20,944 nt of DNA from Chara braunii (lineage: Eukaryota > Streptophyta > Charophyceae > Charales > Characeae): the NCBI GenBank assembly GCA_003427395.1, contig BFEA01000046.1:1455806-1476749 (forward strand). Reading direction: 5' to 3'. This document shows, piece by piece, positions 1 to 9,213 of the stretch (position 1 is its first letter; each line of letters opens with the position of its first letter). The notes under the pieces were generated by a model. That model was not told where the DNA came from. It searched no databases and saw nothing but the letters and a program-made list of their open reading frames with translations. Both the position numbers and the translations under genes were made by a program.

Positions 1-17
1 GGGGAGGGGGGGGCCTC

Positions 18-40
18 AGACAGAGAGAGAGAGAGAGACA
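18..40. repeat. (GA)n simple repeat
   Basis: A short purine run of GA dinucleotides, interrupted by two CA steps. The flanking bases are also G-rich (the window opens with G runs). No function can be read from it. Confidence 0.8.
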
Positions 41-205
41 GCGGGAGGGAAGGGGTGAAAGGGGAAGATTCACGCAAGTGTAAGTGAACAAACGATCCCC
101 ACGCAAACATTGTAACTTAACAACCTCCGTCTAATGGAACAACCAACCAATCAGAGCGGTGCATATTCGTCTCGACACGCGCTTGACGGTCTTCCCATCA
201 TACAT

Positions 206-252
206 AAATAGATAGATAGATAGATAGATAGATAGACAGATAGATAAATAAA
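206..252. repeat. (GATA)n microsatellite
   Basis: About eight to nine tandem GATA/TAGA units with a CAGA interruption and AAATA edges. It sits in otherwise unassigned DNA (1-507). An open frame on the minus strand here only translates the repeat into YLSI-type periodic residues, so I do not call a gene. Nothing else is visible between 1 and 507. Confidence 0.9.
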
Positions 253-549
253 GACCCAGATGATGAATAAAGTAGGCAATGTGGTAAAAAAGAAGAAACT
301 AGTTTTTCGAGAGTCTGTAGATCTCAATCCAAGAGTCAAACAAGAATGAATACCACATATAAGAGTAAAAACTACACTTGTTTTTTTTCGTGACCGTTCG
401 CCAATTTCTTTGACTACCATATTCAAAAATTTTGGATTCATTTTTAAGATTGGAACCGGTGAACCATTCAGGTCGAATGGGACAGAGGGCTCGTAGTACC
501 TACCTAAGTGAACCAGCAGACGGGAAGGAGCCTAAATCGACGGACCCAG

Positions 550-1146
550 ATGATGGACGGAGAAGCGCGGACAAGAAGGAGACCAACCGGGAGGAGTGTA
601 CGTGGTAGAAGAGGAGATAACAGTACTCAAACAATAGCTATGGATAGAGAAGAAATCGAGGCGGGCGATGGTGAAGCTCAGGGGGGGGTCACTGCCACTA
701 ATACCGGGAAAAGACGTCATACAGATACGAGCAGGAATGACAGGCTGGAGGCGATGACACCTGCTGGGGAGCTTACCCGCAGAGAGAGATTGGCCACGTG
801 TCGCCTAATACCTCCCCATCAATTGACCGGCGCTCCGTTTCCTGTGCGCCTGGCAGTATGTATACCAGGCAGGCCCAACAGGGACTCGCTAGAGCACAAG
901 GACATAAAAAGGACAATAACCGGACAAACGCCAGCCTGCCGCCGGAGAAGAGAATCTAGCGAGCAGAGGGGCAAGCGCCCCAAGGCCATCAACACATCGC
1001 CTCTCCAACTGGAGCGAGCAGAGGGGCAAGCGCCCCAAGGCCATCAACACATCGCCTCTCCAACTGGGCCGGCTCGGCTTGGCTCGGCTCGGCTACGGGC
1101 CTCGTTGCACCACTCTCCGCATGCACAACAGACAAAAACTAGCTAG
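550..1146 (+). CDS. Arginine-rich hypothetical protein, last third over a duplicated segment
   Basis: I do not recognise this protein. The frame is open from just after a TAA (505-507) to a TAG at 1144-1146. The first ATG pair is at 550 and 553, giving about 198 residues. The N-terminal half is basic (a run of Arg/Lys-rich segments around residues 5-25) followed by an acidic stretch with DREEIEAGDGE. The last third runs through two direct copies of a 55-bp repeat, read in different phases, so that part is unlikely to be under the same constraint as the rest. No signal peptide, membrane segment or catalytic motif is visible. A length of 198 codons in GC-rich DNA is suggestive but not decisive, and it could be a chance open frame. 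Confidence 0.3.
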   Translation: MMDGEARTRRRPTGRSVRGRRGDNSTQTIAMDREEIEAGDGEAQGGVTATNTGKRRHTDTSRNDRLEAMTPAGELTRRERLATCRLIPPHQLTGAPFPVRLAVCIPGRPNRDSLEHKDIKRTITGQTPACRRRRESSEQRGKRPKAINTSPLQLERAEGQAPQGHQHIASPTGPARLGSARLRASLHHSPHAQQTKTS

Positions 1147-1308
1147 AGCACAAGGACATAAAGACCGGACAAACGCCATCCTGCCGGTGGAGAAGAGAAT
1201 CTCGCGAGCGAGTGGCCAGCGCCCCAAGGCCATCAACACAGCCTCGCCAACTGGGCCGGCTAGGCCCGGCTTGGCTCGGCTCAGGCTACGGGCCTCGCTG
1301 CACTACTC
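889..1308. repeat. Duplicated GC-rich segment with inner 55-bp direct repeats
   Basis: The segment 889-1112 is repeated imperfectly at 1143-1308. Both copies begin with GCTAGAGCACAAGGACATAA and end in a GGCTC-rich stretch followed by a CGGGCCTCG motif. Copy two lacks about 10 bp near its start and one inner unit. Inside copy one a 55-bp unit occurs twice head to tail (starting 959 and 1014, almost identical), and a diverged third occurrence starts near 1207. GGCTC/GGCTT steps at 1070-1090 and 1255-1285 add a smaller repeat. Confidence 0.85.
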
Positions 1309-1311
1309 ATT

Positions 1312-2082
1312 TTGGACGTGTGGAGAGTAGGGCAGCGTTCAATCCCACTGGCCTCATATATGTTGTCGGAGGGCGCGGTGTCCCGGCCCTCCTGTGTACC
1401 AGGCTTCGGCTCAGTACCTGTCCCCAACTCAGATGCCCGCGGCTCGTCGGGTAGTTCCCGCAGTTTATCTTGCGATGGACCGGTCCAGTTGGTGCCTGCC
1501 CTCAGCAAAACGGGTGCGCCACTTGGCTTTCCGTTGGTCCACGCAGGCTCGGCGCCCTGCTGTACAGCAGAGCAATACCGGCCTGTGGTCCTAGTAGCCG
1601 TCAGGTTCGCCCAAGGACGCAAAGATAGAGGGATCGACACGGTCTTTTCTACTGCGCGCCGAGTGCCCTCTAACCGGGTTATGGGGTACGTAGGGTCGAT
1701 GTTACAGTCGAACAGAAAAGGGGTAAAAGAAAAAGAAAGGAAAAGAAAAAGGGGGATAAGAAGAGAAAAACGAAGTCAAGTGTTGATTTCGAGCGCAGAT
1801 CTGGACCCTTGCTTTTGTTTGGGACGAACTGCTAGTCACTGGCCACGGTGGCGTTATGATTTCTTTCTTTTCTTATTTTGTTGTTATTATTATTACTGGA
1901 TCCTTTTGTTCGATTTTCTCGTTTTATCGTTTTGTGAACCGCTAACGATTCATTTTCGAACCTCGAGCGCAGCCTGGCGTTCTAGGCTGGCCGACCCTTC
2001 GTTCATCACCCTGGGGTTCGACCTGTCGACTGGGCGCGCTGTAGGACCTCAAAAGAGGGGCGACCCGCGGCCGCATCGGTAG
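1312..2082 (+). other. Long open frame of doubtful coding status
   Basis: One plus frame stays open for 256 codons and ends at a TAG. The first ATG is at 1360. The predicted protein has no domain I recognise. Its middle is Lys/Arg-rich, from an AAAAG/GAAAA tract at 1725-1775, and is followed by a Tyr/Phe/Leu run produced by a TTATTATTATTA tract near 1880-1900. These are signs that base composition keeps the frame open. A 119-codon minus frame overlaps at 1281-1640 and is equally unconvincing. I list the stretch so that its length is on record, not as a confident gene. Confidence 0.2.
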
Positions 2083-2621
2083 GAGGCTTATCACCCCTGT
2101 GGAGGGTCATAAGCCCCCTCCTTACCATCGGACACGAGTACCCATCATGGGTAGATCAGCGGCACGTTTTGAAAGAAGGAAAGCGATCGGCGGCATCCCG
2201 TTATGAGACTGCTGCGTTCAGTCTGGGTCACCTCACCTCCGAGGCGACCATTGGGGTCTCGGCCCCGCTGTCTTTTCTTTATTCAAACATGCCTCAAGGA
2301 AATTTTGGAAAGTGAATATTTTTACTTTTATTTAAATTTATTGTTATAAAATTTTAAGAAGAGGGTGTTTGGGTCCCTCATTTAGAGCGTGGGGGTCGCG
2401 ACAGACAGTGACCCTATAAAGAGGAAAGGGGGATGTCAATTGCTACTAGGCGTAGGCGGTCTCGCATCGCGATCGCGAGTAAGTTTGTGGAGGGAGTCGG
2501 ATGTCGAAGTGAGTGTGCAAACTCGTCTGTGTGCGTGTGCACTGAAGAACGTCGGGTCTTGTCTATTTCGGAGTTGGCAGCCCGATATCTCGCTCGGCCT
2601 ACTCCGGGATAAGTTTAGGCC
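2083..2621. other. No confident gene; GC-rich to AT-rich transition
   Basis: This stretch holds a GC-rich segment with a possible small hairpin (AGGAGGCTTA at 2081-2090 facing TAAGCCCCCTCCT at 2111-2123), then an AT-rich patch of A/T runs at 2310-2360. A plus open frame from 2389 (GTG start) to 2715 overlaps the start of the better-supported frame at 2622; I cannot tell whether it is real. Confidence 0.5.
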
Positions 2622-3170
2622 ATGGTACGCGGCAGCGGGTTATATGGCTATAGGCCAAAGCGCCTCCAGCATCGCTGAAAGTGGGAGCAGATGTCGGGGG
2701 AAGGGCCTACAGTGACGGCTATACTAGACTACAACTACGGCAGACGGGAGTTGAAGCTGCAGATAAACGTAGAAGGGAGGAGAGAGGAAGAAATGAGGGT
2801 GGACCCAGACCTGCAGATGGCGATTACTAAGGCCAGAGACCGCGCAGAAAGGAGGTGCAGACAGGACGGGGTCACGGACGAGATGAGGGTGATTGTCATG
2901 TACCTGGACGAGGGGACCTCCACGGACACAGTGGATCGGGAACAGCAACACCTGGATCACGATACCGAGGCTGAAAGTGACGCGAGTGACCTGGAGGCCG
3001 CGACCCAGTCCTGGCATGGACTACACCAATGGAGGCAGGACCATCCGCCAGCGGGACCTGTAGAAGACGGTCCGGAAGCCAGCTCGCGACAACAAAAGGG
3101 CCTGTGACCAACTTGAGACAGGGAACAGACCGGAGTTACGGGATGAAAAGGAGAGGCCGTTACAGGGTAG
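2622..3170 (+). CDS. Hypothetical protein, needs TGA read as Trp
   Basis: I do not recognise the function. ATG at 2622 follows an in-frame TAG at 2616, and the frame runs to TAG 3168-3170, giving 182 residues if TGA codons at 2676, 3105, 3114 and 3144 are Trp. The N-terminus is basic and aromatic (GLYGYRPKRLQHRWKWEQ around residues 6-23). A region rich in predicted strand follows (residues 30-60), then an amphipathic Ala/Arg helix with ARDRAERRC near residue 80, then a strand with MRVIVMYLDEG around residue 95. The C-terminal half is acidic and low in hydrophobics. The strand, Ala/Arg helix, strand order resembles the middle of the P family downstream, but identity is too weak to claim membership. 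A second plus frame (3029-3262) overlaps its end. Confidence 0.45.
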
Positions 3171-3357
3171 GACACGTGAAAACATGGGAGAGAACGAAAG
3201 AAAGAAGGGCTCTGGGTCAACACGTCATTCTTCTTGACGAAGGGTCTCTAAGTGAAAGATAAGCGGATATAGGGGCACGGATATGGATGATCGGAAAAAA
3301 AAAAATACCTACGGAAGATGACTGGACCATCTTCATGGCGAAGGTTGTTGTTGATAG

Positions 3358-3612
3358 CTGTGGTTAGAAGCACACTGTCTTTTTTGACTTGTGCTCAGAC
3401 GCTGTTCTCTTCTTCTCATCATTGCAACCACGGAAGTTATCAATTCATGTGGGTTCGTGACCACGGATATACCTTTCTTGAAGGAGCGAGTAAAAGAGGG
3501 GGGGAGGATCTGCGCACGAGTTTTCAGAGACCGTGCGGAAAGGGAGGTATTGCGAAAAGGGAGAGAGAGAAGAGACTTCGCTTGAGCTATTTTGAGTGGT
3601 GGTTGATGCTAA
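3358..3612 (+). pseudogene. Possible decayed family fragment in an overlapping open region
   Basis: With TGA read as Trp (3385, 3583, 3604), this frame is open from a TAG at 3355 to a TAA at 3610, about 84 codons. A hydrophobic strand-like segment (SLLLIIATTEV) is followed by a Glu/Arg-rich helix containing KERVKEGG and FRDRAEREVL. That order and the KER spacing resemble P3, where YVLT and YVPKER precede a Glu/Lys helix. Another plus frame, 3318-3686, is open over the same DNA (122 codons, ATG start) but ends in a purine-rich GGEEEREKA tail of low complexity. I cannot decide between the frames. Confidence 0.2.
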
Positions 3613-3761
3613 TAGTAATGCGACGAGGCTGGTTCTCAGCAGAGGAGGAAGGGGGTGGAGAGGAAGAGAGAGAGAAAGCAATGTAGACGCGAGAGAGGCG
3701 AGAGTGTGGAAGAACGCTGTCCAGTGTGAGTGACGCCATTAGCTTCTCACGACTCCCCTAG

Positions 3762-3992
3762 CATGTGTTTGTTTGCTCGACCTCTGTCAGAAAACGTTTC
3801 GATGCACTTACTACCAGTGAAGAAGTCAGCTCAGTGGTAAGCGAGTGCAAGGAAGATGAGTGGAGTGAACTATACCTTGATTTCGATCGGCACCGATTGC
3901 CCCTTATGAATGATCCTTGACCTTCCCGATGGAACGTCTTTTCCAAGTCAGGACTTACTCATCTCGCCGAACATTCTTGGTCAGTCAGCTAG
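3762..3992 (+). pseudogene. Possible decayed N-terminal module of the Trp-rich family
   Basis: The frame is open from a TAG at 3759 to a TAG at 3990, with TGA 3918 read as Trp. It contains ALTTSEEVSSVV followed by EDEWSELYLDF, which resembles the N-terminal helix of the family (LSxxE, then LL). No ATG lies upstream in frame; the first candidates are GTG at 3765 or an internal ATG. A second frame, 3910-4173, overlaps the end and is open for 87 codons without family motifs. Likeness rests on one motif, so this is weak. Confidence 0.22.
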
Positions 3993-4322
3993 CTTGAGTC
4001 AACAGCATAAGAGACGAGTGAGACGTGCAGGTTTGTACTGTGAGATCAACTCGTCCACCCTCAATAGACAGCCCGCGCCAAAAAGACAGTGGCTACCGTG
4101 TGCAGTTCCATTAGTTCGGTTTCACGTTTCTATGATCTGGAGAAGAAAAGGGTCACAGACTTGGTTGTATTAGGAGTGAGTGACATGATCTTCCTCTGTA
4201 GGTTTAAGCCAAGCCTGATGGTGTACGGGCGACTTGGTGTTTTCTCGCTTACATGAGACGAATGACAGCGTAAGCGAAGTACTAGTTCGAACGAGGATGA
4301 CTAAGGTACGTGTTAGTTCTAA

Positions 4323-4505
4323 ATGGCAAAATATAGCAAGGGTGAGTCTATGGGGTTGAGTAAGGACGAGATTTTCGTAAGGGCCCCTCAAAGCTGACTA
4401 TTTAGGGTCGTCACTTCTGCGTGTGTTGTCATTTTCATTACAAGACTTAACGAATCTCGTTGCACGCCCATATGTACAATAGCCACTCGTTGAATCGCGA
4501 GCTAG
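4323..4505 (+). CDS. Short open frame with the GLSKDE motif of the family
   Basis: ATG at 4323 directly follows an in-frame TAA (4320-4322). The frame ends at TAG 4503-4505, giving 60 residues if TGA at 4404-4440 and near 4488 is Trp. Residues 11-16 read GLSKDE, matching GLSKAE in P4, and the DNA shares GGTTGAGTAAGG with P4 at that point. A later FRVVT also occurs as LRVVT in Q1. The rest is hydrophobic and does not follow the family closely. It could be a truncated copy like Q1 to Q3, or a chance frame. Confidence 0.3.
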
Positions 4506-4567
4506 AAGGAAGCTTTCGAGATGCATGGATGATCATTTATAGGGGTGGTAATCATCGGGAAGCGTAA

Positions 4568-4816
4568 GGACTAATAATCAGGTCGTTACTGCAGAAGTTT
4601 GAGTCCTCCCTCTTGAGTACTGTTTTTCCTTTTATCCCTCCTGTCTTTTTATTCTGTTTCTCATATCAAAAAGGGATGCATGAGTTTCGGTTGGAGAATT
4701 TATTGAGATTGAGGTCTCTGGTATTGGTCATGTATCTTTTGCCGATAGGGAGTAGTGATAAAATCAGTCTTGGTATCATCAAACCAGTAAAGCTTCTTAC
4801 GGGAAAAAAAGTCTAA
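4568..4816 (+). pseudogene. Possible N-terminal family fragment
   Basis: The frame is open for 82 codons between a TAA (4565-4567) and a TAA (4814-4816) with no TGA needed. It contains LLQKF, then STVFPF and a hydrophobic strand, similar in order and spacing to P3 (LLRSL, then REVFPYEAV, then YVLT). The ATG nearest the start is internal (4676), so if this was a gene its start is gone or non-standard. The match is short and I give it little weight. Confidence 0.22.
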
Positions 4817-5606
4817 CTTTGACGGTTTTGATTTGGGATGACTATGGGTTTAATGGGTTAATGCCTACTCGTGCTCACATTCTATCCGGTTCATGGGGAA
4901 GAAGAAGGTAATGTTGAGAATAATTTCTTATCTCCTTGCAAAGTTCCTATTTGATGGTGACTAAAGAGGTCATACCCTGTTTGGCATGTGAATTGCGATT
5001 TAACTCGTCCGTGATCCGAATGACTAACAGAAAAGGGGTGCTGCTCAATAGAGCCCTACATTATACATGAGTCGAGGGAAAACGTCCGGATGGGCCATTG
5101 CACCGACAAGGGTTGCGTTACGAATACCCGATGCCGTAGGTGAACAGGGGACATGTTGGGTGGAATGAACGGTGGTGTATTCTCTTATAAGCCACATGTG
5201 CTATATATAAACATCAACCGTGATTGATGACTTTCTTGCTGAGGGCGAGTGGGGTTCACTCTCGGTAAAACATTGTGAACGGGGCTTTGCCTAGTACGAG
5301 GCATAAGCCCTGTCTTACAGGCAGGAAAGCCACAACTGAAACGCTCATGTTTTTACGCTCACGGTCCTGAACAAGAATAAAACTCACGTCCAGGGGGAGG
5401 TATTGCGTTGAGTACAGAGTAATCTTGCAATTCAACCTAATGGGTCGAGCTCGGTCGGAACAAGTGCCCTGGACTATCTTATAAGTGTGATATGTGACTA
5501 GTTCTGCAATGGTATGAAGAAAGTGATTGGATATTGCAGTTGAGGCAGGGATACTCAATGTGACTGATTAGTATGTCGGCTCCCCAAAATGAAGTATCTT
5601 GAATAG
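4817..5606. other. No supported feature
   Basis: Mixed-composition DNA. The only frame of note is a minus-strand one at 5256-5558 (100 codons), which has no motif and no family likeness. I see no repeats, RNA genes or regulatory sites here. Confidence 0.5.
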
Positions 5607-5975
5607 TACTATTATGCGTGGAGGAGCTCGGAATCGGTCTCGGCAAAGTTCCAAAAGGTACCCTCCTGTGCTCGAGTATACAGTACCCAAGATGGTGCAG
5701 TGCTTGATGTGGTCTTTCCACACCCGCTGCTTAGAGTGTGGTCTGTGCGCCATTCTAAGGACAAATCACTACTGGGTCAGTGCCAAGGTCGATCTGTGGT
5801 CGACTTTTCCAACCACCCACTATCTAATTTCATAAAGAACCTGGTCCCCATAAAAACCAAGAAACACCTGTTGATAGTGAGTACCGCACACAGGGAAAAA
5901 TCCTATACACTACTTGAGAGGACTGTAACTGACGGTGTTGTGTACTCACCTAAGAGTGTTGGGGATTACTATTAG
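5607..5975 (+). CDS. Open frame of about 122 codons, function unknown
   Basis: The frame is open from a TAG (5604-5606) to a TAG (5973-5975) with no TGA inside. The usable starts are GTG codons (for example 5700); there is no ATG near the beginning, which weakens the case. The middle has a hydrophobic patch, KKHLLIVSTAHREKSY, that vaguely resembles the family strand in P1 (IYVVHTEF). The other two plus frames are also largely open across 5573-5730 if TGA is Trp, so openness here may be compositional. Confidence 0.25.
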   Translation, partial: YYYAWRSSESVSAKFQKVPSCARVYSTQDGAVLDVVFPHPLLRVWSVRHSKDKSLLGQCQGRSVVDFSNHPLSNFIKNLVPIKTKKHLLIVSTAHREKSYTLLERTVTDGVVYSPKSVGDYY

Positions 5976-6104
5976 TTATCATCGAAGATCGATCGGGAGA
6001 AGTCTATTCAGTGGTGAAGTGTACTTCGTGCAATGAAAGTTATTGCGCGTAACAACCCTTAGTGTAGTTTGGGGAAAGACCATATTGACATATTCGATCT
6101 GGCA

Positions 6105-6472
6105 TACTGTGTAGATTAGGACTGAGTTCAGCGTTGAGTACATGAGCGTGGGTTATGCTTAACTGAGACCATGCCTCGTTATCTTGGTACTTCATACTTA
6201 GATGAAGCTACCTGCGCCCAGTGATCCCAGACTGACGTAACGTCTTCCTCTGGAAGTTCACCAATGATCCTCAGAAACAAGTGGTCGCTACTGTGTACAT
6301 TAGGACTGAGTTCAGCGTTGAGTATATGAGCGTGGGCTATGCTTAACTGAGACCATGCCCCGTTATCTAGGTACTTCATACTCAGATGAAGCTACATGCG
6401 CCCAGTGATCCCAGACTGACGTAACGTCTTCCTCTGGAAGTTCACCAATGATCCTTAGAAACTAGCGGTCGC
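6105..6472. repeat. 184-bp direct tandem duplication
   Basis: Two head-to-tail copies, 6105-6288 and 6289-6472, differ at only about ten positions. Both begin TACTGTGTA and end GGTCGC. Open frames over it on either strand follow the repeat and show no protein-like pattern. The flanks, 5976-6104 and 6473-6786, hold nothing I can assign. Confidence 0.95.
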
Positions 6473-6786
6473 TATTTGTAACAGGTTTATTCATGTTTTG
6501 ATATTCATCATTGACAGCATGCAAGAGACACTCTTCGTCATTCGATCTCGATATTGTCAATGGCTCAGATGGTTAACATTTGACCCAGGTGTTTCCCGTG
6601 ATGTTTTGCTATGAGCCCTGGCTGGACCACTGGCATTTTAGAGTGAGCTACCATTGATTCCTACAATGGAGATTTGATACAAAAGGTAGGTTATCAATTA
6701 ATCCCAGTTAGTTGCTCTCCGGTCAGTTTCAGTCAGCCAACACACCCATTGGAGACACGCAGATTCAGTCTTGGTCCTCGTTTTGC

Positions 6787-7503
6787 ATGTGAATACAACT
6801 TAGCTGCTTCGGGACAGTGAGTCAATGTGAGTTACCCTCACTCAGAACGCACAAGATCATCCGACACCCTGCAGATCAAACGTTGAAGGGTGAGTCTAAT
6901 ATCCACTTTGGGTCGAAAAGGCCAAACGTGGCACTCTTGCTAATTCTAACAACGCTAGGCACGAGAACGATTTTCGTTTTCGTGTATAGCCCCCAGGAGT
7001 TACCCGTGGCCCAATTTATTCTTTGTTGAGATCTGGAGAGTGTCGGAGTCATGAGGGAAGGGGAGGTCTTGGTGATGAAATGTGTATCACTCTGGGAAGA
7101 TATGAAAATTGGGAAGAAGAGGCGTGTTCGGATATGAAGTTGCACCAGCACACTCAAGGAGAGCACGCAGTCTGGATGACAGGTGAGAGAAAATTTATTG
7201 AATACGTATTTAACTTTTATGACTGTAAAGACAGACTACACAGTACTGGGTCCTTATTGGAGACTGTGGAACAAGCTCGAGTGAACACTAATGGTCTTCA
7301 GACTTTATCTCTTGAGGTTACACAACCTACGGTCCTACAGATGCTTCTGATTATCAAACACCCCTCAACAAACTACAGTTTGATCTGCGTTTCCGGTGCC
7401 AAGTGATCAGAAACCGAAAAATCAGCATTTAACTAGTATCCACTCAATCCATAATCAGCTTTCAAATGGTACTTGACCCGCACTCAACCATCGATCAAAT
7501 TAA
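6787..7503 (+). CDS. Trp-rich family protein P0, full length, TGA as Trp
   Basis: Function unknown. ATG 6787 to TAA 7501-7503 gives 238 residues with eight TGA codons (6790, 7027, 7135, 7177, 7282, 7348, 7381, 7474) and no TAA or TAG; the frame is open upstream to 6712. Modules in family order: a short N-terminal segment, a hydrophobic strand LLLILTT (about residues 50-56), a second strand ending FVYSP (65-69), then Cys-TGA at residue 81, which matches Cys-TGA in P3 and Cys-TGG in P4. A basic segment follows, then the C-terminal GPY motif (residue 155) with the helix LWNKLEW, matching GPF in B and C. Under the standard code a different overlapping frame (6990-7406) would be called; it lacks this colinear match. 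A start at GTG 6817 is possible. Confidence 0.6.
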
Positions 7504-7910
7504 ACGGCAGATTGTTCTTTCGCTGAAACAGTCGACCAAGCACGAGAGACCGTCGACAGCCTACGGTGAGAGTGAAGAAGAGAGATACTTCATACATAGA
7601 TAGCGCAATACAGAAAAGACGAACAGGCAAGGTGGGAACCACAAGGCAATACTTAGAGCACGGATGTAAAAGAGAGATTGTTCAATGCTATCAGGTGACG
7701 GACCATAACCAAGTTTACAAGGCATTGTCGTGATCTGGTAAGGGAGAGCATCAACATTCGATATCCTAGCACTCAACACTTAGTCAACCGTTCAATCGAT
7801 ACTCAATCATTAATCAGTCGTCAGAGTTTACTTGAAACTTTCTGTCAGAGTCAATCAAAAAACTGTTAGCCTCCTTTACCCCATGAGATATTAAGATATT
7901 GCTCACATAA
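7504..7910. other. Spacer between P0 and P1
   Basis: About 400 bp, rich in CAAT/CTCAAT-like words (for example ACTCAATC near 7800). A minus-strand frame at 7561-7779 has no motif. No gene or RNA seen. Confidence 0.5.
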
Positions 7911-7949
7911 AAGAGCGGAGAAGTCAGTCTCATCAACCAGTATCATCAC

Positions 7950-8551
7950 ATGAGTGCAATCCAGTCATTTCCAATTCAAAAGACTGTAATGACCAGTCTC
8001 AACAGGATAACTCTGAGAGATGCTTTCCAACACAGCTATGTCAGTGCGGTCAACTTCAGGCAGGAAGACCTATCCATCTATGTGGTTCACACTGAGTTCG
8101 CAGGTGGTACCATTTATGGACTGCGGCAACCCGGTACCTCGAAGAGAGAGAGAAAAAACTTGATGAAAGTGGTATGAAGCTGATTCGCAGCTTCGGGCCG
8201 AAGCTCTATACAGACTATCCGAAGCCTCCAGCATATTTCATTCTTATAGACGGCCCTTGCTGGGGCGACCTGATAGACTTGGCAAAGAGGTATATCTCGC
8301 CAGCACAGGTTGATTATCAGACTTTGACAGAGCCTTCCGAGTCCCCGCATCTCAGACTGAGGATCTTTTCTCAGCCATATCTCCCTACACTGTGGGAGGA
8401 GTTCTGTGCTATGGTCGATTTTCGCATCATGGGACTTGGATGAAAATGCTCAGAGCTAGAAGGTTTCAGGTGGCTCTATATACAGAGATCACTCCCTCAG
8501 AGAGTAAGGAGACATGGCATGAAGCACAAGAGACATACAGCAGAATGATAA
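7950..8551 (+). pseudogene. Trp-rich family protein P1, one frameshift
   Basis: Two frames together make one full-length family member. The first (ATG 7950; open from 7911) carries the N-terminal helix with TSLNRIT, matching NSLNSIT in P4, and the strand IYVVHTEF. The likeness then moves to a second frame, which has Trp (TGG 8117) followed by EEREKK, PP at 8227-8232, Trp (TGG 8261) in front of GDLIDLAKR, and the C-terminal QPY...WEEFCAM segment that matches GPF...EELAEM in B. The change of frame lies between about 8090 and 8116 and needs a single-base indel or programmed shift. The second frame reads through TGA 8444 and 8546 to TAA 8549-8551. It could be a broken gene, a sequencing error, or a real frameshifted gene. 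Confidence 0.5.
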
Positions 8552-9213
8552 ATTGAGAGAGTGTTCCAGAGGGATAAGAGGACGCGAGACTAGTGTTGGC
8601 CATGCTTTTTACATGTGTGCTTTCAGAGACTAATACGAGTTCTCATTCTTCCCTCACTCTACTTTGTCATTGTTCGAGTCAGTTAGTCTTGCTTTCTGCA
8701 TTGTCATTGCTGATGACTAATTCTCTCTCATTATTCTGTCGAAGTTCTCAAAATTAGTAAACTGACAAAATTGATGCATGCATGACACACCAAAATTTTA
8801 TGGTATTATTTGCAAGAATTCTTTGTTGTTCCGAATTAAAATAAAAGATTCCTAAGACCGAGGACCGGCAAAGACCGCAATTGAAGGGTCTCGCTCGAAG
8901 TCGGAGGCATGCAACAGGGAAAAAAATGTTTGATTTAATTGATTTTATTTATAACAAACAACTACAAAATCCTACGTGACAGCATATTCGCTTTCCGGTC
9001 GCCCATAAAGGCTTGACTTGAAAAAAGTGCAACAAAAATGGCGCTGTTGCCGGGGACATGAAAATTTTTCGTGCTCGGAACGAGGCTGGGTTAACAAACA
9101 ACTTTGAGCTTTGATTAGGCCTTGAGAACTGTTGACAATTTTTGAATCTACCAGACTGATTCTGCAATCTTTCTTGGGTCATTATCCTCTTGGAAAACCA
9201 AGTTGCTAACTAA
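8552..9213. other. No supported feature
   Basis: AT-rich DNA with short A and T runs. A minus-strand frame at 8949-9182 (77 codons) has no motif and no family likeness. I see no RNA gene or repeat. Confidence 0.5.

Noticed and set aside
1281-1640. Minus-strand open frame of 119 codons in GC-rich DNA
   Set aside because: It overlaps a longer plus frame, has no motif, and its residue make-up (Pro, Gly, Thr, Ala) is what GC-rich DNA gives in any frame.
2389-2715. Plus open frame of 108 codons before the 2622 gene
   Set aside because: GTG start, no motif, and it overlaps a frame with an ATG and better composition; not excluded but not called.
6990-7406. Frame over P0 that is open under the standard code
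   Set aside because: The overlapping frame with TGA as Trp is longer and has the family motifs in order; this one has them only by weak chance resemblance.
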